Positions 24,104-32,002 of a stretch of 43,252 nt of DNA are shown here, one piece after another (positions within the stretch are counted from its first letter, which is position 1; each line of letters starts with the position of its first letter). A program made the position numbers and the translations under genes. The DNA is from an uncultured Lachnospiraceae bacterium. GTDB lineage: Bacteria > Bacillota > Clostridia > Lachnospirales > Lachnospiraceae. The DNA lies in the NCBI GenBank assembly GCA_910579395.1, contig CAJTUC010000028.1, forward strand, positions 1-43,252, given 5' to 3'. The notes under the pieces were generated by a model. The model worked only from the letters and a program-made list of their open reading frames with translations. It was not told where the DNA came from and searched no databases.

Positions 24104-25330
24104 ATGACAGTTCCATCCAAAACACAAAAACAGACATACAACATGACTTTCTGCATCCTGTCCGGGCTGGCGATTATTATGGTCGTGGCAGGGCACCTCG
24201 GCTATGATGTGATGACGGCAGGCGGTTTATTTCCCTACTATTCTTTCCATGTGCCGTTATTTATGTTTATTTCCGGCTATTTTTATAAAGATGCAGAAGA
24301 AGGGCATCCTCTTGCCTATGTGAAAAAAAAGTGCGCCCGGCTTCTCGTTCCCTATCTTGTCTGGAATCTGTTTTACGGACTTATCGCGCTTTTTCTACGA
24401 AACTGCGGATTTTCCATGGGAGAGGGAATCGGCTTTCGCACGCTTTTCCTGATGCCGTTCCTGCACGGCTACCAGTTCATCTATAATTATGCGGCCTGGT
24501 TCGTTCCGGTCCTGTTCGTGATTGAAATGATGAACCTTCTCATGCGCCTCATTGCAAAACGCCTATTCACAAAACCTTTGAAAAAACTTGCCGGAAGCCG
24601 CATCGATCAGCCGGATCCGGATAAAGCCGCAGAAACCGGAACCGCAGATACAGACAGATTATTGGAATGGCTGTACCTGACGGCCAGCCTGCTTGTCGGC
24701 ATGGCCGTTGTACATCTCGCGATTGGCGGACATGTATGGGGCAATTACAAGGCACCGGGCAGAATCCTTTTCCTTTATCCCTGCTTCCAGATGGGACAGT
24801 TCTACCGGAAAAATCTGGAAAAGCATGACACACTTGGTAATCTGCCTTATTTTGCAATCCTGATCGGTATCCAGACACTCCTGCATTTATGCTGTAACGG
24901 ACTGGCCTTCAGCAGTGTATGGTGCACAGGATTCGCCAACGGCCCGGTAATTCCATATGTGACAATCGTGTCAGGTATTGCATTCTGGCTGCGCGTTGCA
25001 CGGCTCCTGACGCCAATCGCCGGAAATAACCGCGCCGTCCGCTATCTCGGCCGCAATACGTTTACGGTGATGATGCACCATGTCATGATGTTCATGCTCA
25101 TCAAGATGATACTCGCCGGCATTGCCGCGCATACGGGGTTCTGCGCTGATTTCGACCTGGAGCAGTACCGTACCAATATCGATTATATTTATCTCGTCAG
25201 AGGCGTCGAGCACTTCAAAATGGTCTATCTGGCGGCCGGAATCGCCATACCGCTGCTCTTGCGGTATGCTTTGGAACAATGGATGCCCGCCAAAGCGGAC
25301 AGAGAAGATTTGCGTCGCCCCATCGCGTAA
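24104..25330 (+). CDS. Acyltransferase family 3 membrane protein
   Basis: Integral membrane O-acyltransferase of 408 aa with about ten hydrophobic segments. The N-terminal ILSGLAIIMVVAGHLGYD holds the catalytic-type His, and FHVPLFMFISGYFYK is the signature second segment of the Acyltransferase_3 (OafA/YrhL-like) family, which acylates sugars of wall or surface polymers. The ATG at 24104 was chosen; AAAGG lies about 12 nt upstream and an in-frame GTG at 24092 is too close to it. The long hydrophilic loop (about residues 145-180) is lineage specific. The epimerase gene follows 41 nt later and may be co-transcribed, pointing to a surface-sugar role for both. Confidence 0.92.
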   Translation: MTVPSKTQKQTYNMTFCILSGLAIIMVVAGHLGYDVMTAGGLFPYYSFHVPLFMFISGYFYKDAEEGHPLAYVKKKCARLLVPYLVWNLFYGLIALFLRNCGFSMGEGIGFRTLFLMPFLHGYQFIYNYAAWFVPVLFVIEMMNLLMRLIAKRLFTKPLKKLAGSRIDQPDPDKAAETGTADTDRLLEWLYLTASLLVGMAVVHLAIGGHVWGNYKAPGRILFLYPCFQMGQFYRKNLEKHDTLGNLPYFAILIGIQTLLHLCCNGLAFSSVWCTGFANGPVIPYVTIVSGIAFWLRVARLLTPIAGNNRAVRYLGRNTFTVMMHHVMMFMLIKMILAGIAAHTGFCADFDLEQYRTNIDYIYLVRGVEHFKMVYLAAGIAIPLLLRYALEQWMPAKADREDLRRPIA

Positions 25331-25371
25331 ACACTCCGGAATGGAGATTAAATTAAGAGAAAGGCATGGTC

Positions 25372-26283
25372 ATGAACATGAAAAAAGTACTGGTCACCGG
25401 CGGCACGGTCTTTGTAAGCCGGTATGTGGCAGAATATTATGTGCAAAAAGGCTGTGACGTCTATGTCCTGAACCGGAATCACGGCGTTCAATCGGATGGG
25501 GTAAAACTGCTCTTGGCAGACCGGCATGCCCTCGGCGATACGCTCCGGCCGTTTCATTTCGATGTCATTCTTGATATGACCGCTTACACGGCGGAAGATG
25601 TGAACGACCTGCTCGATGCAGTTGGCAGCTATAACGACTACATTCTGCTCAGTTCCAGCGCAGTCTATCCCGAAAATGCCCCGCAGCCTTTTACCGAAGA
25701 GACACCTGCAGGCCCAAATCAGTTCTGGAGAAAATACGGCACCGATAAAACAGCGGCGGAAGAGGCACTGGTCAAGCGGGTTCCGAATGCCTATATCCTC
25801 CGGCCGCCCTATCTGTACGGGCCGATGAACAATGTCTATCGGGAAGCCTTTGTCTTCGAATGCGCCCTGAAAGAAAGAGCCTTTTATCTGCCAAAAGACG
25901 GCCGGATGAATCTGCACTTCTTTCATGTGCATGACTTATGCCTTTTCATGGATATTCTTCTGGAGCAAAAACCAAAACAGCACATTTTCAATGTCGGCAA
26001 TGCCGAAACCATCACCGTGCGCGACTGGGTATCGCTGTGCTATCAAACCGCCGGAAAACCCGTTTCTTTTATCGAAGTAAATTCCGGCATAGAACAGCGG
26101 AAATATTTCAGTTTCTACGATTACGACTACCGCCTCGATATCAGGAAGCAGAAAGCATTCATGCCTGTTACGAAAACGCTGGAAGAAGGATTACAGGAAT
26201 CGTTTGCCTGGTATCTGGCCAATTCTGAGAAGGTCAACAGAAAGCCGTTCATCGATTATATTGATGAACACCTTGCTCCATAA
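25372..26283 (+). CDS. NAD-dependent epimerase/dehydratase family protein (extended SDR)
   Basis: Extended short-chain dehydrogenase of about 303 aa. The N-terminal nucleotide-binding loop is VLVTGGTVFVSR (GxxxxV variant), and the catalytic Ser/Tyr-x3-Lys are in LLSSSAVYP and KYGTDKTAAE, followed by ILRPPYLYGP. The C-terminal half is the usual substrate domain. This subfamily, with GGTxFVG instead of GxxGxxG, is common in Firmicutes and plants and mostly uncharacterised; a nucleotide-sugar substrate is likely. AAAGG about 7 nt upstream supports the ATG at 25372, though other in-frame ATGs lie at 25366 and 25378. Confidence 0.92.
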   Translation: MNMKKVLVTGGTVFVSRYVAEYYVQKGCDVYVLNRNHGVQSDGVKLLLADRHALGDTLRPFHFDVILDMTAYTAEDVNDLLDAVGSYNDYILLSSSAVYPENAPQPFTEETPAGPNQFWRKYGTDKTAAEEALVKRVPNAYILRPPYLYGPMNNVYREAFVFECALKERAFYLPKDGRMNLHFFHVHDLCLFMDILLEQKPKQHIFNVGNAETITVRDWVSLCYQTAGKPVSFIEVNSGIEQRKYFSFYDYDYRLDIRKQKAFMPVTKTLEEGLQESFAWYLANSEKVNRKPFIDYIDEHLAP

Positions 26284-26367
26284 ATTTTTATGAAATTAAA
26301 AAGGAACTTAGTATTTATAAGGATTCGTGGAGAATTTATTAATAAATATAACAAATGGAGAGAAACT

Positions 26368-26934
26368 TTGAAGAAACATATTATCATTGCAGGTGTGCCA
26401 CGGTCAGGAAAAAGCACAATTTCTCAAAAAATATCGAATAATTTGGGATATCAGCATATAAGCATGGACTCAATAATCGCAGGAATTGAAAGCGTTTTTC
26501 CTGAAACAGGCATTCATTCTGATGCAGATACAGACCTTTTGGAAAATATTCAATACATCAGTTCTAAGATGGCATTATTCATTCGTGCAATGATAGACAG
26601 TGGAGAATATGGTGAATGTGATTATGGGATGGTAATTGATATATTTCAATTATTGCCACAGCATTATATTCAACATATAGATTCTTCTGTTTGTGAAATT
26701 TATTATTTCGGCACATCCGAAGTAACTCCTGAAGAAAGATATGCAATTTTGAAAAAATATGACACACCCAAGGACTATACCTATTATAAATCTGAAGAAG
26801 AAAATAAAGAGGATTGTGCAAGCATTGTTGCGATCAGTAAAAATCTGAAAGAACAATGCAGAAAATATAATTTGCCTTATTATGATACATCTTACAACAG
26901 GGAACAGATATTCAAGTCCATTTTTGGTTTTTGA
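26368..26934 (+). CDS. P-loop NTPase, small-molecule kinase-like
   Basis: Protein of 188 aa with a Walker A loop GVPRSGKST near the N-terminus (residues 8-16) and MDSIIAGIE resembling the acidic second motif of nucleoside or adenylate kinase-like enzymes. The substrate lid is not obvious. The start is a TTG at 26368 with GGAG 7 nt upstream; the frame opens earlier, but those codons precede no ribosome site and are unlike the family. The gene and its neighbour are strikingly AT-rich compared with the genes before and after, suggesting recent acquisition. Substrate unknown. Confidence 0.82.
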   Translation: MKKHIIIAGVPRSGKSTISQKISNNLGYQHISMDSIIAGIESVFPETGIHSDADTDLLENIQYISSKMALFIRAMIDSGEYGECDYGMVIDIFQLLPQHYIQHIDSSVCEIYYFGTSEVTPEERYAILKKYDTPKDYTYYKSEEENKEDCASIVAISKNLKEQCRKYNLPYYDTSYNREQIFKSIFGF

Positions 26935-27010
26935 ACAACAGGAATGTGATTGTGGTAAAATTTAGCCAATCAAACAATGACAAGATTACAGAAAGGTAAG
27001 ATTATTCAAA

Positions 27011-27472
27011 ATGAGAAAACAAGGTAAATCATTAAAAATCATTTGGTGGATGTATATAAATTTATTGTTTGTCTTTGTCGTTGTTAAGTTTAAAGGTTCA
27101 TTTTATGAATTAAGTGATAGGATTAATTCTTATACAATGCAAAGTTCAATGAACTATAATCTTATTCCGTTCAGAAGTATGTCTACTCAGATCAAACACA
27201 TTACTCAGTGGTGGGCACTGAAAAACTTATTGGGAAATATAATTCCATTTATTCCTTTTGGTTTTCTTTTGCCCATTGCATATAAAAAATTCAATTCAAC
27301 AATAAATGTTTTCTCTACTGGTTTAGCTTCAATACTGTTAATAGAGATTTTTCAATTCTTTACTAATCTTGGCAGCTTTGATGTCGATGATATAATTCTT
27401 AATATGATAGGAATTGTTTGCGGGTATTTGATGTTCCAGATTATTAATCGCATTGCTGTAAGAAAGCGATAA
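27011..27472 (+). CDS. VanZ-family membrane protein
   Basis: Membrane protein of 153 aa with about four hydrophobic segments and the VanZ signature: YNLIPFRS, NLLGNIIPFIPFGFLLP, LIEIFQFFTNLGSFDVDDI and LNMIGIVCGY. VanZ proteins are associated with low-level teicoplanin resistance in the vanA cluster, but most chromosomal homologues are uncharacterised. AGAAAGG lies some 13 nt before the ATG. It follows the P-loop gene by 76 nt and shares its AT-rich composition. A terminator follows at 27533-27566. Confidence 0.93.
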   Translation: MRKQGKSLKIIWWMYINLLFVFVVVKFKGSFYELSDRINSYTMQSSMNYNLIPFRSMSTQIKHITQWWALKNLLGNIIPFIPFGFLLPIAYKKFNSTINVFSTGLASILLIEIFQFFTNLGSFDVDDIILNMIGIVCGYLMFQIINRIAVRKR

Positions 27473-27532
27473 TTACCAATTTATCAGTAAACTGACACCA
27501 CAATCACAACAGAATCGTAACCCGGCGTCAGA

Positions 27533-27566
27533 GCGTATAGAAATTCAGTCTATGCGCACTATTTTT
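27533..27566 (+). terminator. Rho-independent terminator after the VanZ gene
   Basis: A 9-bp stem with one G-U pair (GCGTATAGA, 27533-27541, with TCTATGCGC, 27549-27557), followed by ACTA and T5 (27562-27566). Confidence 0.8.
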
Positions 27567-27649
27567 ATATAAAGAAGCAGATTTATGAGCAAACGGAAAT
27601 CTGAAGCGAATCTGCACCCGCGGGTTGCGTCATTTCCTATCCGAATCGA

Positions 27650-27678
27650 TTGAATGCAACCACACAGATTGCTAGAAT
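27650..27678 (+). promoter_or_regulatory. Promoter of the XRE membrane regulator
   Basis: TTGAAT (27650-27655), 17 bp, TAGAAT (27673-27678). The start site falls about 40 nt before the ATG at 27727, and a GGGAGG ribosome site lies between. Confidence 0.65.
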
Positions 27679-27726
27679 CTACTTATCAAAAAAACCGGGA
27701 AATCCGGAAAACAGGGAGGCAGTCAT

Positions 27727-28203
27727 ATGGAACTTTCAGAAAAATTATTGAACTTACGAAAAGCAAATGATCTGACGCAGGAACAGCTGGCCGAGAAGAT
27801 AAATGTTTCAAGGCAGTCTGTTTCCAAATGGGAAAGCGGGCAGGCTATTCCCGAATTAGACAAAATCGTCGCGTTGTGCGATATCTTTCATATCACGACA
27901 GATTATCTGCTGAGACCGTCGGAACTGGACCTTTTGTCGGTCAAAACACAAATGCTCGAGAATCAGCAGAAAACCCTGGAAAATACGATTCAGAAAAAAG
28001 AACGGACGAAAAGAACAGTCCTCAGATGTGTATCCATCTATCTGATCGCCTTTTCCATCCTGATTCTGCTCAATCAGCTTCAATGGGAAAATGATTTTTT
28101 ATGGAACATTTTTCCCGGCCTCACGCTGGAGCTCATCATCTTCTGCATCGCAACAGCAATCGCAATCCTGTTTTACCTAAAAAGTAAATCTTCCTCACAC
28201 TGA
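27727..28203 (+). CDS. XRE-family regulator with membrane anchor
   Basis: Protein of 158 aa. Residues 1-65 are a Cro/CI-type helix-turn-helix (LTQEQLAEKINVSRQSVSKWESGQAIPELDKIV), followed by a short coiled-coil-like segment (about 75-95) and two hydrophobic helices (about 97-117 and 128-150). This HTH plus membrane architecture is common in Clostridia, where it often controls a nearby exporter; the MATE gene, convergent downstream, is a candidate. GGGAGG precedes the ATG. The stop codon is embedded in a perfect hairpin. Confidence 0.92.
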   Translation: MELSEKLLNLRKANDLTQEQLAEKINVSRQSVSKWESGQAIPELDKIVALCDIFHITTDYLLRPSELDLLSVKTQMLENQQKTLENTIQKKERTKRTVLRCVSIYLIAFSILILLNQLQWENDFLWNIFPGLTLELIIFCIATAIAILFYLKSKSSSH

Positions 28204-28290
28204 AGAATGGCTCCAAAGAGCCATTCTTCCGGGAATGATTTAGATTTTCTTAAGCGGCGCCTTATGACGCTTTAGAAAATCTTCATTCCC
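28202..28290. terminator. Two adjacent hairpins between convergent genes
   Basis: Hairpin 1: perfect 12-bp stem 28202-28213 with 28218-28229, loop CAAA. Hairpin 2: a longer interrupted stem (about 28231-28257 with 28265-28290) containing GATTTTCT/AGAAAATC and AAGCG/CGCTT. Neither is followed by a full U-run, but together they fill the 86-nt gap between two convergent stop codons and probably act as a bidirectional transcription barrier. Confidence 0.65.
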
Positions 28291-29687
28291 TATCCCCTGG
28301 CAACAATATTCTGCAGCCACACACCTTTTTTCACCAGAATGAATCCAATGATACATTTAATCCAGTCCGCTATCTGTACCGTCGCAAAAATAGCAATGAC
28401 AGGGATTCCCGTAAAACGGCTCAGGCAATACGCCACCGGTACACTGACGCACCAGACGAATACGCTGTCGAACAAAAAGGTAATGATCGTTTTGCCGCCC
28501 GAACGCAGCGTAAAATATGTCGCGTGCATAAAGGCCGCCTGCGGCATGAAGATTGCCTGTGCGATAATGAACTGTACTGCCACCGCTTTGACATCATCAG
28601 TCGTATTATAAATCTGCGGAAACAGCGGCGCGATGCAGACCATCAACGCCGCAACGCCGATACAGCAGCATACAGAAAAGGCAATGATCTTATTGTCCGT
28701 ATCCCGCGCTTCTTCCATCTTACCGGCGCCGAGAAGCTGTCCGATAATGATTGCCACCGCATCACCCATCGCGATAAATACGACATTGAATACATTGTTG
28801 ATCGTATTGGCAATATTCAGACCCGCAATAATGCTCAGTCCACGCACGGAATAGCATTGGGTAAGCATCGCCATCCCCGATGACCACAATGTTTCATTGA
28901 TCAGCAGCGGCGCTCCTTTGATAAAAAATTTCCCGGCCAGATGTCCCGGCACTTTCAGCGTCGAATAAACGCCGACTATGTAAGGATTTTTTTCTTTATG
29001 TCCGTGTGTCCACACGATGACGATTGCTGCTTCCACATACCGCGATACCACCGTTGCGATTGCCGCGCCTACAACGCCCAGCGCGGGCAGTCCCAGTTTA
29101 CCGTAGATCAGCAGATAATTCAGGCATAGATTGACAAAGACAGCAGCAATACCCGCCTTCATCGGCACCACCGTTTCTCCGCACTCTCGCAGCGTGCTGA
29201 CATAAATCTGCACCATCATGAAAGCGGGAACGCCAAGCAGCATCACCCGCAGATAATTTTTCCCATGGTAAAGCGCTGCTGCCAGGTCTCCGCCGTCGCT
29301 GCTGCCGTTCAGATACATCTGAATCAGATTTTCCCCAAAAGACAATAACAGCAACGCAGCCCCCGTCGTCAGAATCAATGCCATCCAGAATTTATAACGA
29401 AAAGTATGTCGGATTCCTTCATCATCCTTCTGACCGAAATACTGTGCCGTAAAAATACCGGCTCCTGCAAGGCCGCCGAATATGCAGAGATAATATACCA
29501 TCATCAGCTGATTGACAATGGCGACGCCGGACATCTGCTCCGTTCCGACCTGACCGACCATAATATTGTCCAAAAGACCTACAAAGTTCGTAATGCCGTT
29601 CTGAATCATAATCGGCACGGCTACCGCCAACACCATCTTATAAAAAGCCCTGTCTCCGATAAACTTCTTTTTCGCTTTACCTAACAT
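28290..29687 (-). CDS. MATE-family efflux transporter
   Basis: Multidrug/toxic-compound exporter of 465 aa with twelve predicted membrane helices in two repeats. MATE hallmarks include VPIMIQNGITNFVGLLDNIM in the first helix, GAGIFTAQYFGQKDDEGIR after the second and AIIIGQLLGAGKMEEARD in the second repeat. It is driven by a Na+ or H+ gradient; the substrate is unknown. The ATG at 29687 follows AGGTGG; the open frame extends 78 codons upstream but that region contains the promoter. An XRE membrane regulator is convergent on its left. Confidence 0.95.
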   Translation of the reverse strand: MLGKAKKKFIGDRAFYKMVLAVAVPIMIQNGITNFVGLLDNIMVGQVGTEQMSGVAIVNQLMMVYYLCIFGGLAGAGIFTAQYFGQKDDEGIRHTFRYKFWMALILTTGAALLLLSFGENLIQMYLNGSSDGGDLAAALYHGKNYLRVMLLGVPAFMMVQIYVSTLRECGETVVPMKAGIAAVFVNLCLNYLLIYGKLGLPALGVVGAAIATVVSRYVEAAIVIVWTHGHKEKNPYIVGVYSTLKVPGHLAGKFFIKGAPLLINETLWSSGMAMLTQCYSVRGLSIIAGLNIANTINNVFNVVFIAMGDAVAIIIGQLLGAGKMEEARDTDNKIIAFSVCCCIGVAALMVCIAPLFPQIYNTTDDVKAVAVQFIIAQAIFMPQAAFMHATYFTLRSGGKTIITFLFDSVFVWCVSVPVAYCLSRFTGIPVIAIFATVQIADWIKCIIGFILVKKGVWLQNIVARG

Positions 29688-29744
29688 TCCGCCACCTGTT
29701 CCTTTTCTCGTCAATATACGGCTCAATTTGACCGTAGTCTTTTT

Positions 29745-29772
29745 ATTATAGCGCATATGGCGGTAAATGCAA
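29745..29772 (-). promoter_or_regulatory. Promoter of the MATE gene
   Basis: Minus strand TTGCAT (29767-29772), a 16-bp spacer and TATAAT (29745-29750), about 58 nt before the chosen ATG. Confidence 0.75.
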
Positions 29773-29854
29773 GATGCTTTTTCCGGTTTCCAAAGCCAGG
29801 TTCCAAAGCCAATGGTTTTCAAAGCCGATTGCGAAAGTTCAAAATTATAAAAAA

Positions 29855-30035
29855 GATGCCATAGTCCGAGCCGCAAGGCGGAAGAATTGTCCCTGTGGAA
29901 CCCCTCGAAAAACGCCGGCACTTAGCGAAAAAGCGGCACAGACGCTTTTGAGCTTAGTACCGCTGCGTTTTTAGCGGAGCGAAAGCGCGGTTCCACAGGG
30001 ACATTCTCCCGCCTTGCGGCTCGGACTATGGCATC
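29855..30035. repeat. 181-bp long palindromic element
   Basis: The outer 48-bp arms are complementary except for one substitution and one indel (GATGCCATAGTCCGAGCCGC at the left end, its complement at 30016-30035). Inside, a second tier pairs (AAAAACGC near 29908 with GCGTTTTT near 29965), and a third closes around GCGGCACAGACGC. It has no gene and no target duplication. It shares internal motifs with the MITE at 18971-19180 and begins 11 nt after the 3' end of the membrane-protein gene, where it could also act as a strong transcription barrier. Confidence 0.85.
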
Positions 30036-30046
30036 CGGACAGCCGC

Positions 30047-30748
30047 TTACAAAACAAACATCAGAAACAGCACCCCATACGCTTTCCGTAAATCACGGCC
30101 CACGAGCAGATAGACGCTCCCCATTGCGAAGCCGAGTGCAAGGCCGAGCATTCCGGTCAGCAGGTCTTTGGTAAAAATATGCGCAAGCCCCCAGGTCATG
30201 CCGCAGATCACACCACCATACGGGAAAGCCGGTCTCCCGAACCACACTTCACACGCTTTTTGACCGAATACGATGATCAGGAGAAAAAGCCCCGTTTCAA
30301 AAGCATAGTAGAGATATTGGAACAGAAAAAGAAGCGTTCCTTTTCCTCTCCATTCCAGATACACCTTAAACCCGCCCCAGTCCATATAATCGAGCAGAAA
30401 GGCCATAAACACCAGCACGGCACATAAAGCCCATTGCCACGCGCGCACGGTCTTTCCCTTTTCCAGCAGCGGAAACTGATACTTTTCCCCAGACTTTTTA
30501 ATCAAAACATATAGAAACGCTCCCCACGTCACACATGTCAATATCCAGTGAAATATCGTCTGCATGGCCGAAAATTCCTGCATGGATACGCCGTACAGCA
30601 CGGGCTCCAATAGATAGGCATAAAGCACCTCCATGCCGAGTCCCATAAAAGCATATAGCCCCAGTGACAGGTAATCGCCGCCCGTTATCCTGTTCTTACT
30701 CTTATCCTTCGAAAACATTTTCTTTTCATTTTTGGTCAATGTCATCAT
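30047..30748 (-). CDS. Integral membrane protein, possibly CPBP-like
   Basis: Protein of 233 aa with six or seven hydrophobic segments. WGLAHIFTKDLLTGMLGLAL followed by GFAMGSVYLLVG resembles the C-terminal helices of CPBP (Abi/CAAX-like) membrane proteases, and FETGLFLL could stand for the degenerate first Glu motif, but the diagnostic EExxxR is absent. It may therefore be an inactive relative or unrelated. The start at 30748 follows AAAGGAG by about 11 nt. It lies 112 nt downstream of the DUF3021 gene and is probably controlled by the LytTR pair. Confidence 0.65.
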   Translation of the reverse strand: MMTLTKNEKKMFSKDKSKNRITGGDYLSLGLYAFMGLGMEVLYAYLLEPVLYGVSMQEFSAMQTIFHWILTCVTWGAFLYVLIKKSGEKYQFPLLEKGKTVRAWQWALCAVLVFMAFLLDYMDWGGFKVYLEWRGKGTLLFLFQYLYYAFETGLFLLIIVFGQKACEVWFGRPAFPYGGVICGMTWGLAHIFTKDLLTGMLGLALGFAMGSVYLLVGRDLRKAYGVLFLMFVL

Positions 30749-30860
30749 CTTCGTATTTACTCCTTTCAAAATCCTTCTGTTCCAACTTTCCGCCTGTTCC
30801 TTTTCCTATCATATCTTTCTATTTCGTTTTTCCGCCCGGTTCTTTTTCTGAAGCGTCTTT

Positions 30861-31307
30861 CTATTCCGCTTTTTCATCCTCTTCTTTCCGATGCGATTTC
30901 AGTTCCTGCAAAGTCCGATTAGCGCGTCCAATTTCATGAAACACCGCTCCGTAGTATATGACCACCCCAATGAAATAAGGAATCGTAAAGGACAGGAACA
31001 TATCCCGGTAGGCATCCTTGTGAAGCGGTTCCGTCCGCCCGGACAACCATGTAATGAACATCACAAGCGCAATCAGCAGCACATACTGCCCTGCTATCAC
31101 AAGAAGCAGCGGATACTTCTGAAAACGGTAGTGTTGGGACAAGACAAAGGTTGCCAGAAAAGAGAGCAGGAACATCATCAATATGTTCTGCTGATAATTC
31201 TCAAAAAGTCCCTGCATCAAAAATTCCAGCACCAGTTTTCCGAGCATAAGCATCGTAAAAATAACACATCCGGTAGCAAAAAAATTATGTTTATTGATGA
31301 TTTTCAT
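30861..31307 (-). CDS. DUF3021-family membrane protein
   Basis: Membrane protein of 148 aa with four hydrophobic segments and a charged C-terminal helix (HEIGRANRTLQELKSHRKEE). Its ATG lies inside the 3' end of the LytTR gene, overlapping by 17 nt, which implies translational coupling. DUF3021 proteins are nearly always paired with LytTR regulators in Firmicutes and are thought to restrain them at the membrane; this is the standard inference rather than something seen here. Confidence 0.92.
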   Translation of the reverse strand: MKIINKHNFFATGCVIFTMLMLGKLVLEFLMQGLFENYQQNILMMFLLSFLATFVLSQHYRFQKYPLLLVIAGQYVLLIALVMFITWLSGRTEPLHKDAYRDMFLSFTIPYFIGVVIYYGAVFHEIGRANRTLQELKSHRKEEDEKAE

Positions 31308-31755
31308 AAGTCACCTCCTGCATCCGCTGCAATGCTTCCAAAAAAGGCTTTTTATATGTCCTGTTCAAGACAAGCATTTCTCCGTTGTCCATATAGAGCC
31401 GGAGACGCATATTCAAGTCGGCCTTTATCCGGTCTATTTTGTACAAATTGACCGCTGTCGATTTTCCAATCCTGACAAATCCCTGTTCCTCAAAGCAATC
31501 CAGAAAATGCTGTAAGCTGTCTTCCAACTGATAGACTTCCTTTTCCTGATAAGCAAACAGCTTCCTGTCCACGACTTCCAGATAATAAAGACTGCCGGGA
31601 TACAACTTGTATACACTGTTATCTTTTCTCCCCATTACACTTTTGAAGGAAGAAAAGAAACTGCGTACAGCCTGTATTTTCTCCGTCTCTTCCCGGAAGT
31701 GTACATCCACATAGTCTTCTTTCAGGGAAGCTTCCCGAAAATATTGTATTTTCAT
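31291..31755 (-). CDS. LytTR-domain transcriptional regulator
   Basis: DNA-binding protein of 154 aa. The C-terminal about 100 residues are a LytTR domain (KLYPGSLYYLEVVDRKLFAY, FVRIGKSTAVNLYKIDRI and LVLNRTYKKPFLEAL), in the stand-alone form without a receiver. AAGGAGG 9 nt before the ATG at 31755 fixes the start. With the overlapping DUF3021 gene it forms a two-gene membrane-tethered switch, and the downstream membrane protein is the likely target. Confidence 0.93.
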   Translation of the reverse strand: MKIQYFREASLKEDYVDVHFREETEKIQAVRSFFSSFKSVMGRKDNSVYKLYPGSLYYLEVVDRKLFAYQEKEVYQLEDSLQHFLDCFEEQGFVRIGKSTAVNLYKIDRIKADLNMRLRLYMDNGEMLVLNRTYKKPFLEALQRMQEVTYENHQ

Positions 31756-31940
31756 GGGGGCGTTCCTCCTTTCTGACTCCATTTTATCAGTCCTATAATA
31801 ATCCGCAAGACTCTTCTGCGTAAGCTGCGAGTCAGGACGTTTATGCTGCACAGGCGCAAACTCCACAGCTTGCGCTCCTGGAATTTACTATGTATATTCT
31901 TGCTTAAACCCTCTATGATAACAGCAATTTCCTATAGAAT

Positions 31941-31982
31941 AAAAATATCCCCGGCACACGTCTTAAACGTATTGCCGGGGAT
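31941..31982 (-). terminator. Rho-independent terminator of the flagellin gene
   Basis: A 10-bp perfect stem (31973-31982 with 31947-31956, GC-rich ATCCCCGGCA) followed on the minus strand by TATTTTTAT, 20 nt after the flagellin stop. Confidence 0.92.
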
Positions 31983-32002
31983 AAATCCCGCAAATTCAGT
32001 TA

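Noticed and set aside
25348..25932. 194-codon antisense frame in the epimerase gene
   Set aside because: The opposite strand carries clear SDR motifs; this frame has none.
29855..30035. The long palindrome as a simple Rho-independent terminator
   Set aside because: Far too long, three nested tiers and no U-run; better viewed as a structured repeat element.
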